From Methylobacteriaceae bacterium (GTDB lineage Bacteria > Pseudomonadota > Alphaproteobacteria > Rhizobiales > Beijerinckiaceae): a DNA stretch of 64,000 nt. The DNA lies in contig JACKJC010000005.1 in assembly GCA_020638195.1 (NCBI GenBank), positions 372,001 to 436,000 of the forward strand, given 5' to 3'. Shown here in pieces: positions 8,884 to 17,337 of the stretch (position 1 is the stretch's first letter; every line of letters starts with the position of its first letter). The notes below the pieces were generated by a model. That model saw only the letters and a program-made list of their open reading frames with translations, made no database searches and had not been told where the DNA came from. A program made the position numbers and the translations under genes.

Positions 8884-10455
8884 ATGGAAACGCCGCTCAG
8901 CCCGCTTGACTTCGCCCGTCGCGCCCGCCGACTCTATGCGAACCGCGAAGCCGTCGTCGATGGCGACAAGCGCTTCACATTCGCGCAATTTCTCGATCGC
9001 TGCGATCGCTGGTCGAACGCCCTTCAGAAGCTCGGCGTCGGCAAGGGCGACCGTGTCGCCTATATCGCGCCCAACACGCACAGCCATTTCGAGGGCTATT
9101 ACGCCGTGCCGCAGATCGGCGCGGTGCTGGTGCCGATCAACTACCGCCTGCTGCCGGCCGATTTCGAATACATCATCAATCACAGCGGCGCGAAGGTGGT
9201 CTGCGTCCATTCCGACTATCTCAAGGATATCGATTCCATTCGCGGCCAATTGCCCGGGGCGACACATTTCGTCGCGCTCGAAGGGGCGGGCGAAGGCTGG
9301 CTCGACTACGAATCGACGCTCGCCGCGAGCAGCCCGGATTTCGCGCCCGTCGAGATCGCCGAAACCGATCTCGTCACCATCAACTACACCAGTGGAACGA
9401 CGGCGCGGCCGAAGGGTGTGATGATCACGCACCGCAACGCCTGGGTGAACACGATGGGCACGCTCGCCCATCATCATCTCTCGCCAGCCGACCGCTATCT
9501 CTGGACGCTGCCCATGTTCCACGCCAACGGCTGGACATTCGTCTGGACGACCGTCGCGCGAGGAATGGTCAACGTTTGCCTGCGCCGCGTCGAACCGAAA
9601 CTGATCTTCGAACTCATCAAGTCCGAAAACATCACCATGTTCTGCGCAGCGCCGACCGTGCTGATCGGCATCGCCAATGCGCCGGCCGACATGCGCGCCG
9701 GCGCCCCGCGCGGCGTGCGTCTGTTCACAGCAGGCGCGCCGCCGGCGGCGGCCACGATCGAACTGGTGGAGCGCGAACTTGGATGGGAGCTGACGCACGT
9801 CTACGGGCTGACCGAGACCGCGCCCTTCATCGCCATCTGCGAGCCCTTGCCTGAACATCAAAGCCTCTCCCAGCAGCAGCGCGCCGAAGTGAAGGCGCGC
9901 CAGGGCGTGGAGCTCATTTCCTCCGGCCAGCTGCTGATCGTCGATGACAATGGAGTCGAGGTGCCGCACGACGGGGCCACGCTCGGCGAAATTACCGTGC
10001 GCGGCAATGTCGTGATGAAGGGCTATTTCAACGATCCCGCCGCGACCGACGCCGCGATCCGCGACGGTTGGTTCCATTCCGGCGACGCCGCGGTCGTCCA
10101 TCCCGATGGCTATGTCGAGATCCGCGACCGCTTCAAGGACGTCATCATCTCCGGCGGCGAGAACATTTCGTCGGTGGAGGTCGAAGGCTGCCTGCTGCGC
10201 CACCCCGCCGTGCAGGAAGTCGCAGTCGTCGGCATGGCGCACGAAAAATGGGGCGAGAGCCCGCATGCCTTCGTCATCCTTCGCGGCGGCGCCAGCGCGA
10301 CCGAGGACGAGCTGAAGAAACACGTCTACGACAACCTCGCTCATTTCAAGACGCCGCAATGGGTGAGTTTTGTCGCGGAACTGCCGAAGACGGCGACCGG
10401 CAAGGTGCAGAAATACGTGCTGCGCGCGGGAAAATCGGCGATCGCGAGGCAGTAG
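8884..10455 (+). CDS. Fatty-acid/acyl-CoA synthetase (AMP-binding family)
   Basis: The 523-residue adenylate-forming enzyme should activate a carboxylic acid with ATP and CoA. It shows the AMP-binding signature YTSGTTARPKGVMITH, the hinge region FKDVIISGGENIS and the C-terminal catalytic lysine in TATGKVQKYVLR. Overall style resembles medium- to long-chain acyl-CoA ligases (FadD3/FadD13-like), but substrate cannot be read from the sequence. ATG 8884 was chosen over an upstream in-frame start because a GAGAAG ribosome site precedes it and family members begin near this point. A palindromic repeat follows the stop codon. Confidence 0.88.
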   Translation: METPLSPLDFARRARRLYANREAVVDGDKRFTFAQFLDRCDRWSNALQKLGVGKGDRVAYIAPNTHSHFEGYYAVPQIGAVLVPINYRLLPADFEYIINHSGAKVVCVHSDYLKDIDSIRGQLPGATHFVALEGAGEGWLDYESTLAASSPDFAPVEIAETDLVTINYTSGTTARPKGVMITHRNAWVNTMGTLAHHHLSPADRYLWTLPMFHANGWTFVWTTVARGMVNVCLRRVEPKLIFELIKSENITMFCAAPTVLIGIANAPADMRAGAPRGVRLFTAGAPPAAATIELVERELGWELTHVYGLTETAPFIAICEPLPEHQSLSQQQRAEVKARQGVELISSGQLLIVDDNGVEVPHDGATLGEITVRGNVVMKGYFNDPAATDAAIRDGWFHSGDAAVVHPDGYVEIRDRFKDVIISGGENISSVEVEGCLLRHPAVQEVAVVGMAHEKWGESPHAFVILRGGASATEDELKKHVYDNLAHFKTPQWVSFVAELPKTATGKVQKYVLRAGKSAIARQ

Positions 10456-10473
10456 GAGCTTTCCGCCCGGAAT

Positions 10474-10580
10474 CCTCATCCTGAGGAGCGCCTGAAAGGC
10501 GCGTCTCGAAGGATGGCCGGATCACCCGTCTCCGGCCATGCTTCGAGACGGCCGCCTACGCGGCCTCCTCAGCATGAGGG
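10474..10580. repeat. Palindromic repeat, CCTCATCCTGAGGA family
   Basis: About 107 bases with terminal inverted ends (CCTCATCCTGAGGAGC and CTCCTCAGCATGAGG) and inner complementary arms (CGTCTCGAAGGATGGCCGG against CCGGCCATGCTTCGAGACG). A second, degraded copy lies at 30615-30710. Confidence 0.85.
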
Positions 10581-10659
10581 ACCGGGTTAGTGGGGCGGCT
10601 TTCAGCCCTTTCCTGCCGGGCCATGGCCCGCTAAGGCTGATGCGGGAGGCTGACGAATC

Positions 10660-11814
10660 TTGACCCTCTACCGCGCCATCGGCCTGATGTCGGGCACCTC
10701 AATGGACGGCGTCGACATCGCGCTCGTCGAGACCGACGGCGAGAGCGCCGTCACCTTCGGCGCGACCGGCTTCCAGCCCTATTCGGACGCCGACCGCGCA
10801 CTTTTGCGCGCTGCGCTGGATGAGGCAGCGGGCCTGGATGCGCGCGCCGCCGCAACGGGCGCCGTCGCGGCGGCGGAAAAAATGGTGACTGCGCGTCACG
10901 CCGAAGCCGTCGAAAGCTTTCTGGCCGAGAAGGGCCTGAGCGCCCGCGACATCCATCTTGTCGGCTTTCACGGCCAGACCGTGCTGCATCGCCCGAAACA
11001 ACGCCTCACCATTCAAATCGGCGATGGCGCGGCGCTCGCGCGGCGCCTCGGCATTGCCGTCGTCTACGATTTTCGCGCCGCAGACGTGGCTGCGGGCGGG
11101 GAGGGCGCGCCGATCGTGCCGGTCTTCCATCGCGCTCTTGTCGAGGCGAGCGGCAAGGACGGAAATTTGCCAGGGCCGCTGGCGCTGCTCAACATTGGCG
11201 GCGTCGCCAACGTCACCTATGTCGACGACGGTCTTGATCCCATCGCCTGCGACACAGGCCCCGGCAATGCGCTGCTCGACGATCTCATGCTGGCGCGTTG
11301 CGGCGAACCGATGGACCGGCACGGCCACACCGCCGCGCGGGGCAGGGTGGACGAAGAGGCGCTCGCGCGCCTGCTCGACGACCCCTTCTTCGATTTGCCG
11401 CCGCCGAAATCGCTCGACCGCAACAATTTTTCGCGGCTTGCCGTCGAGCATCTTTCGCTCGAGGACGCGGCCGCCACGCTCACAGCCTTCACGGCGGCCT
11501 CGGTCGGCCGTCTGATGCCGCTGCTGCCGCAAGCGCCCAAGAGCCTGATCGTCTGCGGCGGCGGCGCCAGCAATCCGATTCTCGTGCGCGAACTCGTGCA
11601 GCGTCTGCCGTGCAAGGTTACGACGGCGGACGTCTGCGGCTGGTCGGCGGATTCGATGGAGGCGCAGGCCTTCGCCTATCTCGCTGTGCGTTCGAAGCGC
11701 GGCCTGCCGTACACATATCCGACGACGACCGGCGTCGCGGCGCCGATGACCGGCGGCGTGCTGGCGGAGCCGGACCGCGAGCCTTCAGGCTCGCAACCAT
11801 TGGAGCGAGCCTGA
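10660..11814 (+). CDS. anmK: Anhydro-N-acetylmuramic acid kinase
   Basis: The 384-residue kinase phosphorylates and opens 1,6-anhydroMurNAc released during cell-wall recycling, giving MurNAc-6-phosphate. The ATP-binding motif GLMSGTSMDGVD lies at the N-terminus, and LLNIGGVANVTY, CDTGPGNALLD and IVCGGGASNP are all family hallmarks. Translation appears to start at TTG 10660, preceded by GGGAGG. The protein normally ends soon after APMTGGVLA; here the last dozen or so residues (EPDREPSGSQPLERA) and the TGA stop are read from a palindromic repeat, so the natural C-terminus has been replaced or extended. Confidence 0.93.
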   Translation: MTLYRAIGLMSGTSMDGVDIALVETDGESAVTFGATGFQPYSDADRALLRAALDEAAGLDARAAATGAVAAAEKMVTARHAEAVESFLAEKGLSARDIHLVGFHGQTVLHRPKQRLTIQIGDGAALARRLGIAVVYDFRAADVAAGGEGAPIVPVFHRALVEASGKDGNLPGPLALLNIGGVANVTYVDDGLDPIACDTGPGNALLDDLMLARCGEPMDRHGHTAARGRVDEEALARLLDDPFFDLPPPKSLDRNNFSRLAVEHLSLEDAAATLTAFTAASVGRLMPLLPQAPKSLIVCGGGASNPILVRELVQRLPCKVTTADVCGWSADSMEAQAFAYLAVRSKRGLPYTYPTTTGVAAPMTGGVLAEPDREPSGSQPLERA

Positions 11815-11827
11815 AGGCTCGCGGTCC
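11772..11827. repeat. Perfect 23-base inverted repeat overlapping the anmK 3' end
   Basis: Arms at 11772-11794 and 11805-11827 (beginning GGACCGCGAGCC) are exact complements around a 10-base loop. The anmK stop codon lies in the right arm. The related element at 40674-40765 shares the GGACCGC...CTTCAG core. Confidence 0.9.
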
Positions 11828-11841
11828 AAGCAAGGACGCCC

Positions 11842-12234
11842 ATGAGCACTGTCAAACTCCTCGAAGATCACGAACTTCCTGCCGCGTCGGCCGAAGTCTT
11901 CGCCGACATCCGCGCGACGCGCAAAACCGATTTCGTCAACAATTTCTGGCGCACGCTCGCGCATGATCCCGTGTTGCTGAAGCGCACCTGGGAAAGCGCG
12001 AAGCAGGTAATGGCGCCCGGCGCGCTCGATCCGCTGACGAAAGAGATGATCTACATCGCCGTCTCGGTCGCCCAGTCCTGCGAATATTGCATCCGCTCGC
12101 ACACGGCGGCGGCGCGCGCGAAGGGGATGACCGACGCGCAGTTCATGGAGCTGATCGGCGTCGTCGGCATGGCGGCGGAAACGAACCGGCTCGCGCTGGC
12201 GATGCAGACGCCGGTGGATGAGGCGTTCAGGTGA
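11842..12234 (+). CDS. Carboxymuconolactone decarboxylase / AhpD-fold protein
   Basis: The 130-residue protein has the AhpD core motif C80-x2-C83 with H87 (AQSCEYCIRSH), indicating a probable thiol-based peroxide reductase or related redox role rather than true decarboxylation. It begins 28 bases after anmK, just past the palindromic repeat, so it may be translated from the same transcript. It is the second CxxC AhpD-fold protein in the first 13 kb, and is shorter and more divergent than the one at 8.2 kb. Confidence 0.85.
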   Translation: MSTVKLLEDHELPAASAEVFADIRATRKTDFVNNFWRTLAHDPVLLKRTWESAKQVMAPGALDPLTKEMIYIAVSVAQSCEYCIRSHTAAARAKGMTDAQFMELIGVVGMAAETNRLALAMQTPVDEAFR

Positions 12235-12242
12235 CGCTCAAC

Positions 12243-12430
12243 TCCCTCTCCTGCGAAGCGGGAGAGGGTGGCCCGGCGCGCAGCCAAGTTTACGCAGCCT
12301 GCGTAAACTTGGCTGCGCGCCGGGTCGGATGAGGGCGCTGCGATTTCGGGAAACGTGAGGGCATCTGAAGCGCCCTCATCCGTCACGCTTCGCGCGACAC
12401 CTTCTCCCGCTCCGCGGGAGAAGGGAGATC
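12243..12430. repeat. Composite palindromic repeat with a 53-base inner palindrome
   Basis: Outer ends CCCTCTCCTGCGAAGCGGG and CTTCTCCCGCTCCGCGGGAG belong to the CTCTCCC family. Inside, 12272-12324 is an exact palindrome with 26-base arms and one central base. It separates two convergent genes and could terminate transcription from both sides. Confidence 0.85.
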
Positions 12431-12433
12431 CCA

Positions 12434-13108
12434 TCAATCCCGCCGCGATGGCACCGCCACGCGCGGCGGATTGCCGAGCCTCTTGTCGAGATACGCCCCG
12501 ACTTCCTCGATCAGCGGCTCGACGCGGTTTTCGAAGAAGTGGTTCGCGCCCTCGACCACCGCATGCTCGATCACGATGCCCTTCTGCGTCTTCAGCTTCT
12601 CGATCAGCGGCGTCACTTCCTTGATCGGCGCGACGCGGTCCTGATCGCCATGGACGAACAGGCCGGAGGACGGACAGGGCGCCAGGAACGAATAGTCGAA
12701 GCGGTTGGCTGGCGGGGCGATTGAGATAAAACCCTCGATCTCCGGGCGGCGCATCAGCAGCTGCATGCCGATCCAAGAGCCGAAGGACACGCCGGCGATC
12801 CAGCAGGCGCGCGCCTCAGGATTGATCGACTGCGCCCAGTCGAGCGCGGCTGCGGCGTCCGAGAGCTCGCCCTGGCCGTGGTCGAAGGCGCCCTGCGAGC
12901 GTCCGACGCCACGGAAGTTGAAGCGCAGCACCGAGAAGCCGCGTTCCGCGAAGGCGTAGTAGAGGTTGTAGACGATCTGGTTGTTCATCGTGCCGCCGAA
13001 CTGCGGGTGCGGGTGCAGGATGATGGCGATCGGCGCGCCTCGCGTCTTGGACGGGTGGAAACGTCCTTCGAGACGGCCGGCCGGGCCGGTGAAAATGACT
13101 TCGGGCAT
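12434..13108 (-). CDS. Alpha/beta hydrolase
   Basis: The 224-residue enzyme has the alpha/beta-hydrolase fold with nucleophile elbow GVSFGSW, an early LHPHPQFGGTMNN motif, an acid in HGDQDRVAP and catalytic histidine in GANHFFE. This small-hydrolase subfamily (COG2945-like) is common in Alphaproteobacteria and is of unknown substrate. It is convergent with the AhpD-like gene across a palindromic repeat and divergent from the RMD1-family gene. The start at 13108 gives the usual MPEVIFTGPAGRLEGR N-terminus. Confidence 0.87.
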   Translation of the reverse strand: MPEVIFTGPAGRLEGRFHPSKTRGAPIAIILHPHPQFGGTMNNQIVYNLYYAFAERGFSVLRFNFRGVGRSQGAFDHGQGELSDAAAALDWAQSINPEARACWIAGVSFGSWIGMQLLMRRPEIEGFISIAPPANRFDYSFLAPCPSSGLFVHGDQDRVAPIKEVTPLIEKLKTQKGIVIEHAVVEGANHFFENRVEPLIEEVGAYLDKRLGNPPRVAVPSRRD

Positions 13109-13294
13109 GGGAAACTCCGGTGCGGCGGGCTGTCTAGCACGGGGGCGGGGGCAAATAGCAAGGAAAAAGCGGCCTGCGAACGAAGAGCCCGGCCGCGCCT
13201 CGACTCCCGCGCGCTATCCCGTGTAACTCTGCGCAGCGCAGGCTGGGCCAATGGACGCAGGCATCGGCGGCATTTGCGACGCGCGGGGGCGGGA

Positions 13295-14098
13295 ATGAAC
13301 GACAAGGCGAACAGCCGCGCGATCAAGGTGCGCGCGCTGGCGGTGGGCGACCGCATCGATACTCTGGGGCTCGAGCGGCCCGACACGTTTTCGACCGCGC
13401 CGCTCGCGTTTCGGTTCGGCGCCAACGGCCGCGTCGCGGTCTATCGTTTCGGCGTTGTCGTTCTGGCCGGCCTGACGACGGACGAGGAGAGCGAGATTCT
13501 CTCGATCCTCGGAAGCCGCGTCTCGGACAGTCCCGACAAGGCGACAGACGAGGATACGATCGCGGTCAATGTCGGCGGCGGCGACGACAAGGTGTCGTCG
13601 GGCGTCGTCAATGTCCAGAAATTCGGCGACGAACGTTTCATCGTCATCGCGGACACGCTTGCCAAATCGGTCGGGCTCACGCGCAACGAGCGCAGCGTCA
13701 ATGCCGTTTTCGAAGCTGTCGAGCCGCTCGCCGCGGATATGGCCTCGCTCGGCCGGACGCCGAGCGACCGCAAGGCTGTGCTCAAACTCGTCGGCGAGGC
13801 GATCCTCCTGCAGCACCGCCTGACCGCGCGTATCGCCGGCTATGAGAAGCCCAATGTGGTCTGGGACAAGCCGGAGCTGGAACGCCTCTATGACCGGCTG
13901 ACGGAAGAATACGAGATCGAGGACCGCACCGAGACGCTGGAAGGCAAACTCGAAGTCGTCGTCGAGAATGCGCGCCTGCTGGCCGAAGTACTGGACGCAG
14001 GCCGTGCGGGCCGGATCGAAATCTGGATCACCATTCTCATCGCAATGGAAGTCGTGCTGAGCCTGTGGGGCATCGCGGCGACATTCCTCGACAAGTAG
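13295..14098 (+). CDS. RMD1/DUF155 family membrane protein
   Basis: The 267-residue protein matches the RMD1/YagE family first known from yeast mitochondrial proteins. It has a soluble N-terminal domain (VYRFGVVVLAGLTTDEE), a helical middle region with ERLYDRLTEEYEIEDR and one C-terminal membrane helix (IEIWITILIAMEVVLSLWG). The start at 13295 follows a GGGGGCGGG tract and excludes an upstream extension with no family similarity. The biochemical role in bacteria is not established. Confidence 0.8.
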   Translation: MNDKANSRAIKVRALAVGDRIDTLGLERPDTFSTAPLAFRFGANGRVAVYRFGVVVLAGLTTDEESEILSILGSRVSDSPDKATDEDTIAVNVGGGDDKVSSGVVNVQKFGDERFIVIADTLAKSVGLTRNERSVNAVFEAVEPLAADMASLGRTPSDRKAVLKLVGEAILLQHRLTARIAGYEKPNVVWDKPELERLYDRLTEEYEIEDRTETLEGKLEVVVENARLLAEVLDAGRAGRIEIWITILIAMEVVLSLWGIAATFLDK

Positions 14099-14644
14099 CG
14101 GCATGTCCGCCGGCCTTTCGGGGAAGGGCGCGCGCCTGCATTTCTGCGCCTCGCAGGCGGAGCGGGAAAGCCGCGAACTGCGCTCCCGCCCCTGCAAAAG
14201 GCCCTCCCGGGACGCGCGGGCCGGTCGACCGCGCGGTGCGGGCGCCGTTCCCCATCAATACATCACGACCGCTCCTGGGCGCGCAGGCATGAATCGACGT
14301 CGCGTTTGACCCCGCCATTGGTGTCCAACGCGAACCGAACTCAATGCTATCGACTCCACGCCGATGCGTTCTACAGGCGCCCGGTTCGACTTCGTCGAAC
14401 CGGGAACAGGCGATCGGTCGTTGTGCGGCGTAGCTTGGGCGCTGAAAGGATAAGCCAAACTCAATGGCGTCGATCCGTCGACTTGGCTCAATACCGTTCT
14501 CGGCAGGATTGCGCGATACAGGATCAGCAAACTCGACGAGTTGTCGCCCTGGCGTTTCACTGCTCAGGCAGCGTAATCTGCGACGGTCGGGGTCGAAAGG
14601 CCGGGGTGACCCGACGCTTTCGGTAAAATGGAGGATCAAGGCCG
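14099..14644. other. Non-coding stretch, no supported gene
   Basis: About 545 bases without a convincing reading frame. It holds an 11-base-arm hairpin at 14380-14404 (CCCGGTTCGAC, loop TTC) and two related phrases, CTCAATGCTATCGACTCC and CTCAATGGCGTCGATCCG. It may be decayed mobile DNA, since a methylase remnant follows downstream. Confidence 0.4.
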
Positions 14645-14863
14645 ATGAAAATCCTCATCGCCGTTTTGGTCGTCCTCGGGTTGCTTGGGCTGGCGTTTGG
14701 CGTGTGGGGCCTTTTCACCGATGCGGGGAGGGCGCGGTTTGATGAAATGGATGGTCTCATTCCATTTTTCGGCGGTGTTGCGGGCGCGATTCTGATCATC
14801 GCCGGAGCTGTGATTCCTGCTTTTCGGTTTCTGCTGCGTGCGAGAAAGCGAAGATCGGCGTGA
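14645..14863 (+). CDS. Small two-helix membrane protein, hypothetical
   Basis: The 72-residue protein is not recognised. It has two predicted membrane helices (ILIAVLVVLGLLGLAFGVWG and FFGGVAGAILIIAGAVIP) and a basic tail (RFLLRARKRRSA). A GGAGG ribosome site lies upstream of the ATG. Its stop codon overlaps the start of a methylase fragment. Lower GC than the neighbours suggests accessory origin. Confidence 0.5.
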   Translation: MKILIAVLVVLGLLGLAFGVWGLFTDAGRARFDEMDGLIPFFGGVAGAILIIAGAVIPAFRFLLRARKRRSA

Positions 14864-15081
14864 TGCTGACGCTGGATGCCCCGACCACCGTCATGCGGCG
14901 CGAAGCGACGGGCGCGGGCCTCTACGCCGGCCCGATGCATGGCAAGTTCGAGAATAACCAGATCCTCACCATCGAGCATCTGTTCGCCGGCAAGAAGGCG
15001 CATCTGCCGTGCATCGATCCGAGCGTGTTCAAGAAGGCGAGACGCGAGACGACGACGAGCCAAGGCGCGCTAGATTTGTGA
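14860..15081 (+). pseudogene. C-terminal remnant of a site-specific DNA methyltransferase
   Basis: The 73 codons resemble the very end of adenine-specific DNA methyltransferases of restriction-modification type (GAGLYAGPMHGKF, NQILTIEHLFAGKKAHLP, SVFKKARRE). The catalytic motifs (FxGxG, DPPY) are missing because the N-terminal several hundred residues are absent, so this is a fragment, probably left by deletion of a mobile restriction-modification gene. The call rests on recalled family texture, not a search. Confidence 0.5.
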
Positions 15082-15093
15082 GAGGCGTTGTTT

Positions 15094-15240
15094 CCCCTCT
15101 CCCGTGAAACGGGAGAGGGTGGCCCGACGAAGCCGGGTCGGGTGAGGGCGCTCTGATTGGGACGGGCATTCGAGTATCGGCGCGTCGTCATCCGTCACCC
15201 TCCGCGTGACGCCTTCTCCCGTTTCACGGGAAAAAGGGGG
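15094..15240. repeat. Palindromic repeat, CTCTCCCG family
   Basis: Composite element with ends CCCCTCTCCCGTGAAACGGG and CTTCTCCCGTTTCACGGG and inner GGCCCGACGAAGCCGGGTC. It lies between convergent genes. Confidence 0.85.
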
Positions 15241-15251
15241 CGGCGTCCGTC

Positions 15252-17213
15252 TCAGGCGAACTTCACCTCGTGACGCATCACGAACGGGTCGAGCGCGCCG
15301 TGCACTTGGCGCTCGATCGCCGCGCGCTCGGCCTCGGGCGCGCCGGAGACCGTCACGGTCGCGACGCTGCCGTGCGTGCCATGCGCGCCGACCGCGACTT
15401 CGTAATTCACGCCCTTTTCTTTAAGCGGCGTCAGTATCCTGGTGAAGACGCGCTGCGCGGCGTCCCAGCGCAGGCTGGGTTTGAAAACCTTGCCCACGCC
15501 TGTCAGCGGCATGGTCTCGAGCGAAATGATCGCGACCGGCACGGCCGCGCGTTCCGGCGTCCGCTCGCGCACCCAGTCATCGAGTTCGCCCGGCTGCACC
15601 GACATGCCGGGGTTGAGCTGGACATAGGCGAGCGGCAATTCGCCGGCATAGGCGTCGGGCTGCCCGATCACCGCCGCGATCGCGACCGAGGGATGGGCGA
15701 ACAGCACGTCCTCGATCGGGGCGGGATCGATATTGTGGCCGCCGCGGATCACGAGGTCCTTGGCGCGGCCGGTGATCCAGAGATAACCCTCGTCGTCGAG
15801 CCGCCCGAGATCGCCGGAATTGACCCAGCCCGGCTCCACGAAGGCGCCCTTGTTGTGCTCGTCCATCATGTAGCCGGAGAACACGCCCGGACCCGCCATC
15901 GCCACGACGCCGATCTCGTTCGTCGCGCAATCGCCGGCGTAATTGCCGTCGGCGTCGATGCGGACGATTCGCACGCGGGAATAGGGCACGGGATGGCCGA
16001 CCGAGCCGAGCCTGATCTCGCGGTCCGGGAAGGAGATCGTGTGGACGCTGGCGGTCTCCGTCATGCCGTAGACTTCGAGAACCGGCGTATTGTGGCGCTG
16101 CTGCAGCGCATTGCCGACCGCGACCGGGATGGCGGACCCGCCGCCGGCCGAATATCGCAGGCTCGACAGATCGAACCCGTCCGTCGGGATCGCCAACGTC
16201 GCGGCCAGAACCGTCGGCACGCTGCTGAGCACCTGCGGCCGATATTTCTGCACGAGCGGCCAGATATTGCGCACGGCGGACGGATTGCGCCAGCCCGCCG
16301 GCGACAGGATGACGAGACAGCCGCCGGCCGCCAGCATCGCCAGCGCCTGGGTCAGCGAGCCGCCGACGTGGAACAGCGGCATGCCGAACAGCAGGTTCGA
16401 GCCCGGCGGCGTCTTCAGTATCAGATTGCAGACCCAGGCCTGATAGACCTGATTGCCGTGCGTATGGCGCACCAGCTTCGGCGTTCCGGTCGTGCCGCCA
16501 GTGTGGAAATAGGCGGCCGTGTCCTCGGCCTTGATCGTGCGGCCGCTGACGAGTCTGTCGTGCGGCTGATTCGCCACGAGGTCGTCGAACGAATAGATTC
16601 CATTCGCTTCGTCAGCGGGGCCGGCGACGACGACGATGGCCTTGAGGTTTTTCAACTGGCCACGGATCTTCATCACCTTGTCCCAGATGTCCGTTCCGGG
16701 AACGGGGCCGAGCGTGACGAGCACCTTGGTGTTGGCGGCTTCGAGGATCTCCGCGATCTGGTGCGGTTCGAGCAGCGGATTGACGGGATTGGCGATGCCG
16801 GCGGCCTCCGCGCCGAACAGGGTGAAGAAGGCCTGCGGCAGCAGCGGCAGCATGAAGCTGACGACGTCGTTGGGGCCGACGCCGAGTTCGTGCAGCGCGT
16901 TCGCTGTCTGCGTCACGCGCGCGATGAATTGCCCATGCGTGATGACGACGGGTTCGTCCTCGTGGCTCGCATTCGGCAGGAACTGGATCGCCGGCGCGTT
17001 CGGATCGACGGAAGCGCCGAGCCTGATGGCGTCGAACGTGCTCGCCGCAGCGATTCGCTCGGCATAGGGAATCTTCTCGAAGGCCGCGACATCTTCGGCG
17101 CTTCCGAGCCGCGGATGTTCGGCGCCGACCGAACGATCGATCGGGATCGCGCGCCCGCCGCCAGACGTCGAATGTGAATCGCCGCGCGCCTGCGCGCCTG
17201 CGCCCTCGGTCAT
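15252..17213 (-). CDS. Acyl-CoA synthetase (AMP-binding family)
   Basis: The 653-residue adenylate-forming ligase shows FHTGGTTGTPKLVRHTHGN (AMP-binding), VYGMTETASVH, LWITGRAKDLVIRGGHNIDP (hinge) and a lysine in TGVGKVFKPSLR near the C-terminus. It is longer than the enzyme at 8.9 kb because of extra N- and C-terminal segments; the C-terminal extension after the lysine domain resembles a small ACT- or BON-like ending but is not assigned. ATG 17213 follows a strong AAGGGAGGA site. Substrate unknown; some relatives act on fatty or aromatic acids. Confidence 0.88.
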   Translation of the reverse strand: MTEGAGAQARGDSHSTSGGGRAIPIDRSVGAEHPRLGSAEDVAAFEKIPYAERIAAASTFDAIRLGASVDPNAPAIQFLPNASHEDEPVVITHGQFIARVTQTANALHELGVGPNDVVSFMLPLLPQAFFTLFGAEAAGIANPVNPLLEPHQIAEILEAANTKVLVTLGPVPGTDIWDKVMKIRGQLKNLKAIVVVAGPADEANGIYSFDDLVANQPHDRLVSGRTIKAEDTAAYFHTGGTTGTPKLVRHTHGNQVYQAWVCNLILKTPPGSNLLFGMPLFHVGGSLTQALAMLAAGGCLVILSPAGWRNPSAVRNIWPLVQKYRPQVLSSVPTVLAATLAIPTDGFDLSSLRYSAGGGSAIPVAVGNALQQRHNTPVLEVYGMTETASVHTISFPDREIRLGSVGHPVPYSRVRIVRIDADGNYAGDCATNEIGVVAMAGPGVFSGYMMDEHNKGAFVEPGWVNSGDLGRLDDEGYLWITGRAKDLVIRGGHNIDPAPIEDVLFAHPSVAIAAVIGQPDAYAGELPLAYVQLNPGMSVQPGELDDWVRERTPERAAVPVAIISLETMPLTGVGKVFKPSLRWDAAQRVFTRILTPLKEKGVNYEVAVGAHGTHGSVATVTVSGAPEAERAAIERQVHGALDPFVMRHEVKFA

Positions 17214-17337
17214 GAAATCCTCCCTTGCGACGTCGGCGTCTGCGCGCCGTCCGGTCGTATGATGCGGACAAGTTAGAGCAGGTTTCTCCTCGAGGCGAGG
17301 GGGCGGCGTCGGCGATGCGAAACGGAGTGCGTCGCGC

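Noticed and set aside
8773..10479. 568-residue minus-strand frame
   Set aside because: It is antisense to an acyl-CoA synthetase with all catalytic motifs.
15270..17177. 635-residue plus-strand frame
   Set aside because: It is antisense to the second acyl-CoA synthetase and rich in Arg/His/Asp shadow composition.
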